Source: Candidatus Hydrogenedentota bacterium
GTDB lineage: Bacteria; UBA8481; J006
Length of the DNA stretch: 64,000 nt
Assembly (NCBI GenBank): GCA_003697085.1
Contig: RFFU01000032.1
Coordinates: forward strand, 1 to 64,000
Direction: 5' to 3'
Shown: in pieces, positions 54,063 through 64,000 of the stretch
Position numbering within the stretch: position 1 is the first letter of the stretch
Layout of the letters: each line of letters starts with the position of its first letter
Notes under the pieces: generated by a model
The model's input: only the letters and a program-made list of their open reading frames with translations
Told to the model about the DNA's origin: nothing
Databases searched by the model: none
Made by a program: the position numbers and the translations under genes

Positions 54063-55004
54063 CTATTTGTAGCTTGGGCCGAATTGGTAGGTCAACGCAA
54101 CGCGGTGATTGTTCCCCAGATTGCCAAACGGAATGTACGCGTAATCGACGGCAAGATCGCCTATGTTGAGTCCGAGGCCGGCGGTCCAGCCGTTGTCGCT
54201 GTCCACGCGCCCGTCAAAGCCGCCCCGCAAAGCCAGCATATCGACCACCCGGAACTCCACGCCGCCGTTGAAGGTCACGTTCTGCTTTCGCACCTTCTCC
54301 ACCTCCGCCGCCACCGTAACCCTGTTGAAATCGAACGCAATGCCTCCTCGAACCAATGCGGGCAGATCCTCCGATACCCGTTCAAATTTCAGAGTCGTCC
54401 CCAGATTCTGCCCGGAAATACCGAGCCGAAAAGGAAGATTCTCCGGCCGGTAGGAGAGCCCCACATCGGCGGCGAAAGCGGTCGCCGTCACGTTGTCGAT
54501 CTCAGAGTTGAGTATCTTCGCCGTCACGCCCAGCGAAAGCGTGCTGTTTACCTGTCTTCCATAGGAGGCACCGAAAACAAGATCCCGCCCGGTAAACGTC
54601 ACCGACGGATTATTATTGTTGATGATGTCTTTTAACGTAACTCTCTGCGTCTTTCCGTAATCGATATAATTGAACGAAATCCCCCACGCGGAGACACTGT
54701 TGATCGGGTGGGCGAATCCCAGATCCCCCTGGGCGATATCCAACACCAATCTCTGATACGTCGCGCCCGCTTCCCCGCGAGCCGTAAATCCCAGACCAGC
54801 CGGGTTGTAATGCAACGAAGCGATCCCCGTTGCATCAGCCGTGTAGGCGTCTCCCATCGCAGGACCGTGGGCTCCCGAACCAAGGCGCAGTACCAATCCC
54901 GCCGAGCTCCCCGCATCTCCAGCGGCAAGCACTCCACCCGCAAAGACTCCCAGCACTACACCTGAAACCAGAATTCTCTTTAACACCTTCTTTTCTCTCA
55001 TCAT
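54063..55004 (-). CDS. PorV/PorQ-family outer-membrane protein
   Basis: Signal peptide, then SSAGLVLRLGSGAHGPAMGDAYTADATGIASLHYNPAGLGFTARGEAGATYQRLV and beta-barrel-like C-terminus. Confidence 0.8.
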   Translation of the reverse strand: MMREKKVLKRILVSGVVLGVFAGGVLAAGDAGSSAGLVLRLGSGAHGPAMGDAYTADATGIASLHYNPAGLGFTARGEAGATYQRLVLDIAQGDLGFAHPINSVSAWGISFNYIDYGKTQRVTLKDIINNNNPSVTFTGRDLVFGASYGRQVNSTLSLGVTAKILNSEIDNVTATAFAADVGLSYRPENLPFRLGISGQNLGTTLKFERVSEDLPALVRGGIAFDFNRVTVAAEVEKVRKQNVTFNGGVEFRVVDMLALRGGFDGRVDSDNGWTAGLGLNIGDLAVDYAYIPFGNLGNNHRVALTYQFGPSYK

Positions 55005-58000
55005 CGGATTATCGCCACCTTCCCGGTCACTCTCTGCTGCGTGGAGAGATCAGTGACAACGTAGAGGTAGTAGCCGCTCGCAACCGGCTGGTTATCTTCA
55101 TTTCGCGCATCCCAGACAACGTGTCCCGCCGTCGGACTCGCCCCCACACTCGTTGAAGTGAACTCGATCACCTTTTCACCCAGGATCGAGTAGATCTCGA
55201 TCTTCCACTTCGGCGGCAGGTTCTTGAAGTAGATGCCCGCCGGGAGTCCTCTCTTCGTGAATTCGGGATCATGCGGCCGATACGGATTCGGACCGACGAG
55301 CAAGCGATTCAGGCCCGCATTCGTCACTCCGGTATCGTTGCCCAGGACGAAGGGTGTGAAGTGGCGCGCACGCCCGATAATGAGATGGTTGGCCTTATCG
55401 ACCGTTGTCGGGACGAGTTCAATCTGCCCTTGCGCGTTCAGAGTAAAGATGCTGATGTTCTCGACATTCAAGCCGGACGAATCGTCGATATCGTCATTGT
55501 TCGCGTCGAAGTAATTGAATGTGACGAGCGTGGAATCCGACTGCGAGAAGATAAAGTTATCTCCTCCTCGCTCTAGATGCGCGTCGATCCAGTAAGTCGA
55601 AGCGATATTTTGGACACCCGCAGTCTTGAGCGCCGTAATCAACGTATCGGGCATACCGTTGTTCATCGCGGCGATCCGGACGCGATCGGTGTCGAAGGCC
55701 AAGGCGTTCTCGCCGATCCTTACGGACGCACGCACCTCACCCTTCGGCGAAACAATCGGAACTGTCTTAGCTCCGGACCGCGTCGAGATTTCAATAATCA
55801 CCACCGTCACATCCGTCGCTTTCGTGGTGTCAGCCCCCACCGCCACGAGCGCCGTTTCAAGAGCCTGCTGCTGCGTATCCGCTCCCGGATCAGCACCAAA
55901 CAGACTCGTCGCCCCCAATCCATCCGAATCCGCCAGCGTGACGTATTGCGCGGCTCCAAAATTGTCTGTCAGTAGCGTCGAAGTACTCTGTGCATACGTG
56001 TCCGTTCCGCTGGTAAAGATCGCCACCGCGCGGACCTCGTAGGAATCCGCCGTCAATGAATCTCCTGCAACCGTCGCCACAAAGTACACGTCTCCATTCC
56101 CGTCAACCACCGTCGTCGTCGTCAACGGAACGGTTGTACTGTCCCAAACACCGCCCGCAACTAGCGGCCGAATCTCAAAGCGAACACCGGTAATATTGGC
56201 CAGATTCCCACTCGTAACCTTCGCCGCCAAATCGATCTGCGGAGTCCTCATCGTGATCAGCCCGTTCGGCGGCGAGGTGATCTGGACGCTGGCATAATCC
56301 GGCGGCAACACGACCGTGGCACCGCGGAAGACCGCCGAAGCCACAAGCGACGCCGCACTCTGATTGCCCACACTGTCCTGAGCCACCACCGAGAATCGAT
56401 ACTCCACCCCGTCCTGAAGCGTCGTCAGGTCCACACTGTAAAACTTCTGGCCGCTCAGGTGCGGCACCGCCACCACGGTTGTTCCCGGGAAGGTCCCCAG
56501 TCCGGAATCCGTCAGCAGATTGTACTGGCCACCAGCCATTTGAGTATCACCACTGGGCGAAGCATCCCACGTAATCGTCATCTTTCCGGCCGTTACCGTA
56601 ATCGTCAGCGTTGTCGGCGCGATCGGGAGGGTGGTGTCCACGCTTCCGATCCCATAGCTATCATACAGCAGCGTGCTCGCCGGGCCGGCCTTCGACCACG
56701 TCGAGAAACTCCGGCTGTCCGGCAGGCTCGCTTGCACGACCGAGTCAATCCAAGCCTGCGCTGTGTCGGCGAAACGCACGACGACGAGGAACGGCGCCGA
56801 ATCCACTGAGAGATTCACGCTGTCGGCTTTCCCGGCCGCCGCATAGGCCGTCGTATCCCTCGAGAAGACCCATTCCGTATCCAAGGCTCCCGATTTCACA
56901 AAGTACCCGACCACCGTATCCGGCATCCAGGCCGTGTCGTACTTCTCGTTCACCAACTGCTCGCGCACAAGCAGCATCGTGTCGATCGCCTTGTTCAACG
57001 TCGCACCCGACGGCGTCGCCACATTCACCACGAGGTATTCGAGCGAATCACCGGGAATGGAACTCTGCGCCCTGAAAGCCATGATCTCGTGCAAGAAGCC
57101 CAACTGAATATTACCCGGATACGCCGGATCCCTCGGCTCGATCGTAAAGATCAACCCCGGCTTATCGAAGGTGAGCGTCCGGTTGCTTACGAAGACACCG
57201 TTTGCCTCGTTCGCGTAGAAGGTCTGGACCGAGTCCGGAACGAAACGCAGACTCAACGTCGTCGGCACTGCTATCGTTTCCGCCACTCGGATGTTCACAC
57301 TCAGGAAGACCGAGTCTCCCGTCGCCAACGACGAATCCAGATTCGCGAACCATCCCGTCGCCGAGTCGCGGGTCAACGCCACCGATTCTCCGCCGGCAAA
57401 CCCCAACCACGCGGCCTCGATCGAATCGCCCGTCGATCCAACCGCGCTCCCGAAGAAGTCCACGCCGAACCGGATCATCGTATCCCGCAATGTCGCAATG
57501 CTTGTCTGGCCCATCACATAGCCGCGCCACGCGACCACGGGGTTGTTGGTGTCGATTCCCGTGCCGTTGAGCACCGTCGGCGATAGAGACGGATGAACCG
57601 TCGAATCACCCAACGCTGTATCGTTAATAATCGCGACCGTATCCGTGTACCAAACCTCCACAGTCCGATTCGAGTCCGTATCCGTGTAGCCTCCGCGCTT
57701 CGTCAGGGCAGTCAGGATCGAATCCGCACGGATGATTCCCTTCACCGTGTCACCGGCCAAAACCTCGCTGTCCGGCAGGAAGCCGAAGACCCTGAATCTC
57801 TGCCCGTTGACGTTCAGCGGAAGGATGTTCAATGCCGTATCCGGCAGCCTCCAGAAAGACGCCGCATCGCGCACCATGTCCGTTTCGCCCAGGCCGTCGA
57901 AGATCACCGTCATTCGCTCGAAGGAATCCGCGTTGATCCCATCCGTCCCGTCGATATCCACGCCGAACATTGCCAAGGTGTCGTACGGCATCGTCGAAGT

Positions 58001-61000
58001 CCACGTAATGATTCCTGAATCCAGAAGGACGGAGTCACTCTTGGTGAAATTGTTCGTCCTTTGATCACGGAATGGCGAAACCCGGATGTTCCCGAGATCC
58101 TCCATCGTCACCATTATCTGCGGCTTATCGAACGTAACCGTGCGGGTCCCTTCCACTTTCACGCCCGAATCCCCTTCGAAGGCGAAGACGACGGAGTCGC
58201 TCGGGATGAACGCCTCCAAGGTCTCGCCCAGCACGACCGTATCGTACACCTGAGCCCAGACGCTGACTGCACTGTCACCGGCGCCCGGTTTCGCCGTCGT
58301 CGAATCGAGATTCACGACCCAGAAGGTTTCACTCGAGCGTGCCAACATCACGGAATCTCCGCTGGCAAACCGAATGAAGACACTTACAACGCTGTCGCGA
58401 TCAGGCCGACCCGCCGCGCCGCTCAAAAGGGAGCCCTCGAAGCCGATTCCAAACCGCAAGAGCGTATCCGAAAGCACCCCAGCCTGTTGCTGCGGCCGCA
58501 ACGTTCCCGACCAAATCATAAACGGCTGCTGCAAGAATTGCGGATCGGGATGCAACGTACTGTCTCCAAGCGCAACGTTACCAATCACAACCGTGTCTTG
58601 ATACCAAATCGTTACTTCTCGATTCGAAGTCTCGTTGCCGACGCTGCCCACGGCAAACTTTGTCTGTACGGAGTCCTTTCCGAACTCGGCGAAGATCGTG
58701 TCTCCGAGAATCACGGGCTGATTGAGTGTATTCTTCGCCAAGGTGTCGTAGAGCGCAACATAGACCCGGAAGACCTGCCCCGAATCGATCGTTGTATCCG
58801 CCGCCAACCGATAAACGGTCGTTCCTGGCGCCGCTTGCACCAACGTGCTCGTGAAACCAGGTGTCACCGCCCCCGGATCGAACACAACCTTCACCCACCG
58901 CACCAGGGTATCAGTCAATTCGGGACTCGTGCGTAAGACGACACCGAAGTTCGTCAGCGAATCGCTGGGTTCCTGCGCCGACGCGAACTGTCCCTTGAGC
59001 ACCAACACCGAATCCTGTTTTTCATCGAAGGGCGAAATCGAGATGTCGCCGAGGTCGGTCATCGCCACAACGAGTTGGTTTTTCAGGAAGGTTATTGTTC
59101 GCAACTGGAAGAGATTTCCCGCCCCTGAGGTGGAATCCGCCAGATAGAAGGTCGAGACGGAATCCCACTGAATAAATCCACTGAGGCGGGAATCCTGCCC
59201 TATCGTGTCCGCAACGGTTACCCAAACCTGATACGTTTCGACGTTGTTGTTTCCCGCACCGAAGACCGTATCGGACCCTGCCGGCATCGTCCAATGCGTT
59301 TGAACGATCGAGAAGGTCGGGTCGATATTTCGGTTCGACCGAACCAGGTAAATCGTCGTCTCCTGGTTCGCCCCCAATTTCAGAGCGACCGTCTCGACAT
59401 AATCGGCTTCCCTTCCGCCCGTAAACCGACTATGAAGAACGACACCGAACGCCGTCAAGCTGTCATGAGCGAGGGGATTTATTTGGAACTGCTGGCCGCG
59501 TATCGTCCCTGAGGCCATCAGGAACGGATTCTCTCCAAGACGGGAATCCGGATTTACCACGGTATCCGGGAGAAAATCAACCGTAAAGGTCACAGTATCG
59601 GGATAATAGAAGGTGACGATCCGGCTCGAGTGTGTATCCGCCGAAGGCGCAGCACCACTTGTCAGAAGCGTCGTCACAGAATCCGCCGGGATTTTCACGA
59701 AGATCGTGTCTGGAATGACTGTTCTCTTCGAGGCGACCTCGAGCCAAACCTGGAACGGCTGGGTATCGAGTATCACGGTGTCCGCGGCAAGCGACCAGAC
59801 ATAGGATTCCGCCTTTGACTGAACAAGATCGATTGTATCCGAGGTGATAAAGCCGAATTGAGCGGAGCGTCCGAGAAGAACGAGTTGGACGGCGACCACC
59901 GAATCCGCCGGTAGTCCCGTTGCCGCATTGTTCGCCGTATCGATCCTGACACCGAATTGAGTCAGCGTATCATTGAGCGTCGGCGACGGTAGGCCGATGA
60001 TATAGCCGGAATCGACGAGCACGGGGTTCGAGTCGAGAGCACGCCACGGTGGAACCGTCGTGTCCCCCAGCGTTGTCATAAGGACACGCACTCCGTTCCT
60101 CAGAAAGATTACTGTATCGTTCTTCGCACCTCCGTTCGTCCAAGTGTCGCTCGCCGGTCCGGAATCGGAGAACGCGCTTCCCAGCGAATCCGCTCCGAGG
60201 ATCATCATCAACGTCTCTCCGTTCCCCCACGCATCCACATTCGTCGTGTCCCCAATCGTGATCGCGACATAGATCGTATCCAGTGGAACTTTAACCATCA
60301 GACTTAGACCGCTCCCGGCCCAGATGGAATCCACTCCGGCGCCGCTCAAAGCCGCCGATTCCGCGAAATTGGACGTAAAGACGGCAACGGAATCGATGTA
60401 GGCCGCCTGCGTATCTGTCCGCGTTCGGAAGCGCACCGTGATCCTTTGAATCCTGTCATAGTTCAATTGTTGCGCGAAATTCCTCGTACCCGTTGTATCG
60501 AACGTGACCCGCGCCGCAAAGACGTACCAGGAGTCGCTTCCGTGAATCCTCGAATCGGGGTGGAGCACTGTCTCGCCAAGCTCGAACGGGATTACCACCA
60601 ATACCGGGCGCGTCAGCGTAATCGTATCGGCCGCACCCGCGTTCCCGGCGCCAGTATCGCTGAAGACGGTCGTAATGGAGTCGTCAAAGACCCGCGCCCA
60701 GATCGTGTCTCCCGTGGGAATGCTCGTATTCGTATCCGCAAAAGCAATCTTAATCCAGATTTCGGAATCGGTCCGGGTAAAGCCGGCGGCCGCGGGGGAA
60801 ATCCACCAAGTGTCGCCCCCCGTCGCCGCGACCTTGGCCAGCGCGACCATCGTTCCAGACGTGCTCACCTGGAGAAACGCCGTCTCGATCTGATCGGCCG
60901 CGTTTCCGGAAAACTGCACCGCAAAGAGGTTCACAGTGTCGTATGTCACGCTAACGTCCCGGATTCCAGTCGTATCCAGATCTAACGCCCCGTGGAACAC

Positions 61001-64000
61001 CAAGATCAGTGTGTCCCCGTTTCGAACGCGACTATCCGGATGGAAGAAGGAATCCGGAAGATTGTAGGCTTTTATCACGACTTGCGGCCGCGTAAACGTA
61101 AGAGTGTCGACTCCGAATTCATCGGCTGCCGGACCGGAATCACTGAACTCCGTTACAACCGAATCGAACTGAATCGATGCCCAGATCGTTTCCCCGGTCC
61201 GTACGAGGAAGTTTGAATCCGCCAGGGACGCTTTCACTGTGATTACCGAATCGGCCTGCGGGAAGCTCGCCCCGATTCCAAAGGCAACCCAGGTGTCCGT
61301 GTTTCCGAGTTGCGACAACGCTACCATCGTGCCTGAAGAGGACACTTGCACGAAGGCACTCTCGATTTGGTCCGCCGCCGCCCCGTCAAAACGGACCCAC
61401 AAAATTTGCAGCGTGTCGCTCGGAATTGCGACTTTTCTCAACCCCGAATTATCGAAGACCAACGCGCCTCTGAACGCTACAAAGAGCGTCTCCCCTCGAA
61501 CGCGAGTATCCGGGTGCAAGAGCGTATCCGCATTGATCGTATAGGCCGTGACACCGACGCGCGGGCGTTCGAAGATAATCACCGAATCCGCCGCCTCCAC
61601 GTTACCAACTGACGTCGTATCAGAAAAGACCGTTCCGACGGATTCTGATGCCACCTGGGCCGACAAGGTTTCCCCCGTCAAAATGGCGCTCCCGAAGTTG
61701 GTATCGGGCACAACCGCGTAAACCCAGAATTCGGAATCCGCTGCGTTGATCGTCACGCCCAGCGCCGCCGCATAGGCCGAGTCCGCCGCTCCCCTTGTCA
61801 TGACCGTTGTATTTCCGGAATTTCCAACGGCAAGGTAGATTGTGTCAACTTGATCTTTCGCATTCCCTTTTAACGTCACACCAAAGACGTTGAGCGTATC
61901 CCAGAGTACTCCGGACAAACCGCGTCGGCCTGTTGGGCTCGTATCGAGGGCGACTGCTCCATGAAGCAACAAAAGGACGGAGTCTCCGCGAATACGGAAA
62001 TCCGGATGGAAGATCGTCTCTCCCAAATCATAAGTCAACACCTGCAACCTGGGCCGGGCAAAATTAACGGCTCGATGAATTGTGTCTCCATCTCCAAGAT
62101 TCGCTGGTGCAGCCGTGTCCGAAAACGCGGAACCGACCGAGTCACTATAAAGGATGACCGCCAATGTATCCATTGTCACGATGCCTGAACCGGTATTCGT
62201 GTCCGCCAGGGCCACGAGCAACTGGAACACAGAGTCTTGGGGTACGTTCGTAATGGGTATCCCCAGATTCGTTCCCGAATAGGAATCGCTCGCTGCCGAG
62301 ACCTTAAACAGCCTCACCATAGTTCCGTTCGCCAATTTCACAAAAACGGAATCCACCTCGTCCTTCGCATTACCTTTGAGCGAAATCGTAATCGTTTGAA
62401 TCGTATCAGAACGAACATCCACCATCCTCCGTGGGTCGGACGTCGTATCCAGCCCGATCGCAATCCTTCCAACGACAATGAGCGTATCCCCCGCACGGAA
62501 TCGAGAATCCGGATGGACGAGGGTGTCCGTTTGCAAATCATAGAACCCGACCTTCAACAGCGGCCTCGTAAAGGTCACCGTATCCGGAGGCGTCGTCGTG
62601 AAGTCTGGACCAACGTTGGTGAAGATGGTCGTGATAGAATCCGCAAGAATAAAAGCCGTCACGGTCGTCAGCGACGCCTGCGTCTCGGCTTGCAGACTCG
62701 CACTGACTTCGAAGAAGGAATCCTTCCCGGCGGATCCGAAGAACAAATTCGTGCCATAAACGCCCCAGATCGAGTCCCCTGTCAAGCCACCTCCGGTATC
62801 CAAGCGTGTGAGATAGGTATAACCGCCCTTCCCTACCCGCAAGGCGACGGAATCAATGTTGCTAGCGACTGAACCTTGCAGAACGACGCCGAAATTGATG
62901 AGCGTGTCGTTGCCGAGCGTACCGCTGTCGTAACGGAAATAGCCCCTCAGCACAATGAAGGTGTCGGAACCGCTTATCCTCGAATCCGGGTGAATCAGCG
63001 TGTCCTGCAACGGATAGGTCTCGACCGCGATTGTGGGCCGCAGCAGAGTGATAATCCTTCCTGTAACACGAAAATCGGTTGAATCGGCGGCATAAAAGGT
63101 CGACGTCGTGTCGCCGACCATGGCAACCATCAGCGTTTCCCCTTTGCCGGGAACTGTATCGTAGACCTCGACGTAGACCTCGAGATGCATCGAGTCTCCC
63201 GCCGCGATCGTTGTCTCAATTCCCGTCACGCTCCAAACCGAATCGCCGCTTGACGCGGCGAGTATAAATGTCTCCGCCCGCGCGGTCCCGCTGTCTCGGA
63301 TCACCCACACTCTCCGTATCATTGAATCCGGACCGGGCAGACCGGCGATGGAATCAAAACCTACGGACAGCTGCAGTAAAGAATCATTCAACAACGGGTT
63401 CGTTGTCTGACCGAAAAGGTAGCCCTCCCACGCCAGAACGGGATTGCTCCCAGCGCGCGAATCGGGATGAATCGTGATATCGGGCAATCCGACGCTTTCA
63501 ATCTGAACCGTGTCGCTCCACCAGAATTGAACTTCTCGGTTCGATTCCACGGCGCCGGCCGCGCCTTGAGAGAATACCGTCGTTACCGAGTCCGTTGGAA
63601 TTCGGAAAGCCACTGTCTCACCAGCCAAAACATCCGTATCGACGAACCGAACATAAACCCGCAGAATCGCTCCCGAATCTACGTTGACCGGCGCCGCCAA
63701 ATGCCACGTGGAATCCTTCGGAGCCCCCGAGCGGTAGAGCTGGGTCTCACCATTCGTCGTGCCGAGGTTCAGGAAGACTTGAACGACCGAGTCGTGATTG
63801 AACGCGCCCGCCGGACCACCTGAGGAATCACGAATGTCTATGCCGAATTTGTTCAGCGTATCTTGTGCCGCACCAGCGTACAACCTCCCCTCGAAGACCA
63901 AGATGGAATCATAGATTAACTGCCAAGGCGAGACACTGATATTCCCCAGGTTCGTCGGTGTCAATATTATGGTATCCTTGTCGATGAGAACCGTCTGAAT
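55001..64000 (-). CDS. Giant repeat-containing secreted protein with C-terminal FlgD-Ig/T9SS-like sorting domain, truncated at the right window edge
   Basis: Open from 64000; at least 2,987 aa. At least 14 degenerate units with HPDSR-like signature, a fibronectin-III-like segment (APTTLTITVTAGKMTITWDASPSGD) and C-terminus LLVGPNPYRP...WKIEIYSILGEKVIEFT...HVVWDARNEDNQPVASGYYLYVVTDLSTQQRVTGKVAIIR. Confidence 0.9.
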   Translation of the reverse strand: MQTVLIDKDTIILTPTNLGNISVSPWQLIYDSILVFEGRLYAGAAQDTLNKFGIDIRDSSGGPAGAFNHDSVVQVFLNLGTTNGETQLYRSGAPKDSTWHLAAPVNVDSGAILRVYVRFVDTDVLAGETVAFRIPTDSVTTVFSQGAAGAVESNREVQFWWSDTVQIESVGLPDITIHPDSRAGSNPVLAWEGYLFGQTTNPLLNDSLLQLSVGFDSIAGLPGPDSMIRRVWVIRDSGTARAETFILAASSGDSVWSVTGIETTIAAGDSMHLEVYVEVYDTVPGKGETLMVAMVGDTTSTFYAADSTDFRVTGRIITLLRPTIAVETYPLQDTLIHPDSRISGSDTFIVLRGYFRYDSGTLGNDTLINFGVVLQGSVASNIDSVALRVGKGGYTYLTRLDTGGGLTGDSIWGVYGTNLFFGSAGKDSFFEVSASLQAETQASLTTVTAFILADSITTIFTNVGPDFTTTPPDTVTFTRPLLKVGFYDLQTDTLVHPDSRFRAGDTLIVVGRIAIGLDTTSDPRRMVDVRSDTIQTITISLKGNAKDEVDSVFVKLANGTMVRLFKVSAASDSYSGTNLGIPITNVPQDSVFQLLVALADTNTGSGIVTMDTLAVILYSDSVGSAFSDTAAPANLGDGDTIHRAVNFARPRLQVLTYDLGETIFHPDFRIRGDSVLLLLHGAVALDTSPTGRRGLSGVLWDTLNVFGVTLKGNAKDQVDTIYLAVGNSGNTTVMTRGAADSAYAAALGVTINAADSEFWVYAVVPDTNFGSAILTGETLSAQVASESVGTVFSDTTSVGNVEAADSVIIFERPRVGVTAYTINADTLLHPDTRVRGETLFVAFRGALVFDNSGLRKVAIPSDTLQILWVRFDGAAADQIESAFVQVSSSGTMVALSQLGNTDTWVAFGIGASFPQADSVITVKASLADSNFLVRTGETIWASIQFDSVVTEFSDSGPAADEFGVDTLTFTRPQVVIKAYNLPDSFFHPDSRVRNGDTLILVFHGALDLDTTGIRDVSVTYDTVNLFAVQFSGNAADQIETAFLQVSTSGTMVALAKVAATGGDTWWISPAAAGFTRTDSEIWIKIAFADTNTSIPTGDTIWARVFDDSITTVFSDTGAGNAGAADTITLTRPVLVVIPFELGETVLHPDSRIHGSDSWYVFAARVTFDTTGTRNFAQQLNYDRIQRITVRFRTRTDTQAAYIDSVAVFTSNFAESAALSGAGVDSIWAGSGLSLMVKVPLDTIYVAITIGDTTNVDAWGNGETLMMILGADSLGSAFSDSGPASDTWTNGGAKNDTVIFLRNGVRVLMTTLGDTTVPPWRALDSNPVLVDSGYIIGLPSPTLNDTLTQFGVRIDTANNAATGLPADSVVAVQLVLLGRSAQFGFITSDTIDLVQSKAESYVWSLAADTVILDTQPFQVWLEVASKRTVIPDTIFVKIPADSVTTLLTSGAAPSADTHSSRIVTFYYPDTVTFTVDFLPDTVVNPDSRLGENPFLMASGTIRGQQFQINPLAHDSLTAFGVVLHSRFTGGREADYVETVALKLGANQETTIYLVRSNRNIDPTFSIVQTHWTMPAGSDTVFGAGNNNVETYQVWVTVADTIGQDSRLSGFIQWDSVSTFYLADSTSGAGNLFQLRTITFLKNQLVVAMTDLGDISISPFDEKQDSVLVLKGQFASAQEPSDSLTNFGVVLRTSPELTDTLVRWVKVVFDPGAVTPGFTSTLVQAAPGTTVYRLAADTTIDSGQVFRVYVALYDTLAKNTLNQPVILGDTIFAEFGKDSVQTKFAVGSVGNETSNREVTIWYQDTVVIGNVALGDSTLHPDPQFLQQPFMIWSGTLRPQQQAGVLSDTLLRFGIGFEGSLLSGAAGRPDRDSVVSVFIRFASGDSVMLARSSETFWVVNLDSTTAKPGAGDSAVSVWAQVYDTVVLGETLEAFIPSDSVVFAFEGDSGVKVEGTRTVTFDKPQIMVTMEDLGNIRVSPFRDQRTNNFTKSDSVLLDSGIITWTSTMPYDTLAMFGVDIDGTDGINADSFERMTVIFDGLGETDMVRDAASFWRLPDTALNILPLNVNGQRFRVFGFLPDSEVLAGDTVKGIIRADSILTALTKRGGYTDTDSNRTVEVWYTDTVAIINDTALGDSTVHPSLSPTVLNGTGIDTNNPVVAWRGYVMGQTSIATLRDTMIRFGVDFFGSAVGSTGDSIEAAWLGFAGGESVALTRDSATGWFANLDSSLATGDSVFLSVNIRVAETIAVPTTLSLRFVPDSVQTFYANEANGVFVSNRTLTFDKPGLIFTIEPRDPAYPGNIQLGFLHEIMAFRAQSSIPGDSLEYLVVNVATPSGATLNKAIDTMLLVREQLVNEKYDTAWMPDTVVGYFVKSGALDTEWVFSRDTTAYAAAGKADSVNLSVDSAPFLVVVRFADTAQAWIDSVVQASLPDSRSFSTWSKAGPASTLLYDSYGIGSVDTTLPIAPTTLTITVTAGKMTITWDASPSGDTQMAGGQYNLLTDSGLGTFPGTTVVAVPHLSGQKFYSVDLTTLQDGVEYRFSVVAQDSVGNQSAASLVASAVFRGATVVLPPDYASVQITSPPNGLITMRTPQIDLAAKVTSGNLANITGVRFEIRPLVAGGVWDSTTVPLTTTTVVDGNGDVYFVATVAGDSLTADSYEVRAVAIFTSGTDTYAQSTSTLLTDNFGAAQYVTLADSDGLGATSLFGADPGADTQQQALETALVAVGADTTKATDVTVVIIEISTRSGAKTVPIVSPKGEVRASVRIGENALAFDTDRVRIAAMNNGMPDTLITALKTAGVQNIASTYWIDAHLERGGDNFIFSQSDSTLVTFNYFDANNDDIDDSSGLNVENISIFTLNAQGQIELVPTTVDKANHLIIGRARHFTPFVLGNDTGVTNAGLNRLLVGPNPYRPHDPEFTKRGLPAGIYFKNLPPKWKIEIYSILGEKVIEFTSTSVGASPTAGHVVWDARNEDNQPVASGYYLYVVTDLSTQQRVTGKVAIIR
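57150..64000 (-). repeat. Tandem protein repeats inside the giant ORF
   Basis: HPDSR-equivalent positions at roughly 57590, 58060, 58545, 59030, 59540, 60030, 60555, 61030, 61505, 62000, 62505, 62990, 63465 and 63930 (period about 465-525 bp). Confidence 0.85.

Noticed and set aside
55001-64000. Tandem DNA repeat or CRISPR-like array in the periodic region
   Set aside because: Periodicity (about 465-525 bp) is in a continuous coding frame and conserved at the protein level only; no short identical repeats with spacers.

Overview
Chromosomal window from a Gram-negative (diderm) bacterium: there are heptose/KDO genes, a PorV/PorQ-like outer-membrane protein and a polysaccharide-export (Wza/SLBB) protein. 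Nearly all genes lie on the minus strand; the exceptions are a ParA/ExeA-like pair and groES-groEL. Housekeeping content includes smc, a radical SAM-DUF2344 fusion, feoB/dtxR, a split glycine-cleavage operon (gcvT-gcvH-gcvPA-gcvPB), rsmI, mtnP, groESL, iscS, thiC, a thioredoxin reductase, panC, rlmB-like and pyrG, gmhA, hldA and an hldC-kdsB fusion. No rRNA, tRNA, CRISPR array, prophage or transposase was recognised. The most interesting items are: (1) a tightly overlapping CysM / JAMM protease / (ubiquitin-like carrier + E1-like + rhodanese) gene set in which the diglycine carrier is internally fused to its activating enzyme; (2) an Elp3-like radical SAM/GNAT gene in 4-nt overlap with an asparagine-synthase-like PP-loop protein; (3) a >2,990-aa secreted protein, apparently cysteine-free, with at least 14 degenerate ~160-aa repeats, next to a PorV-like gene; (4) the fusions HldC-KdsB and glutaredoxin-thioredoxin reductase; (5) a 47-codon ORF bridged by GTGA overlaps inside the gcv operon; (6) a dispersed intergenic repeat family. 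All calls come from reading the sequence and the supplied translations; no database search was run.
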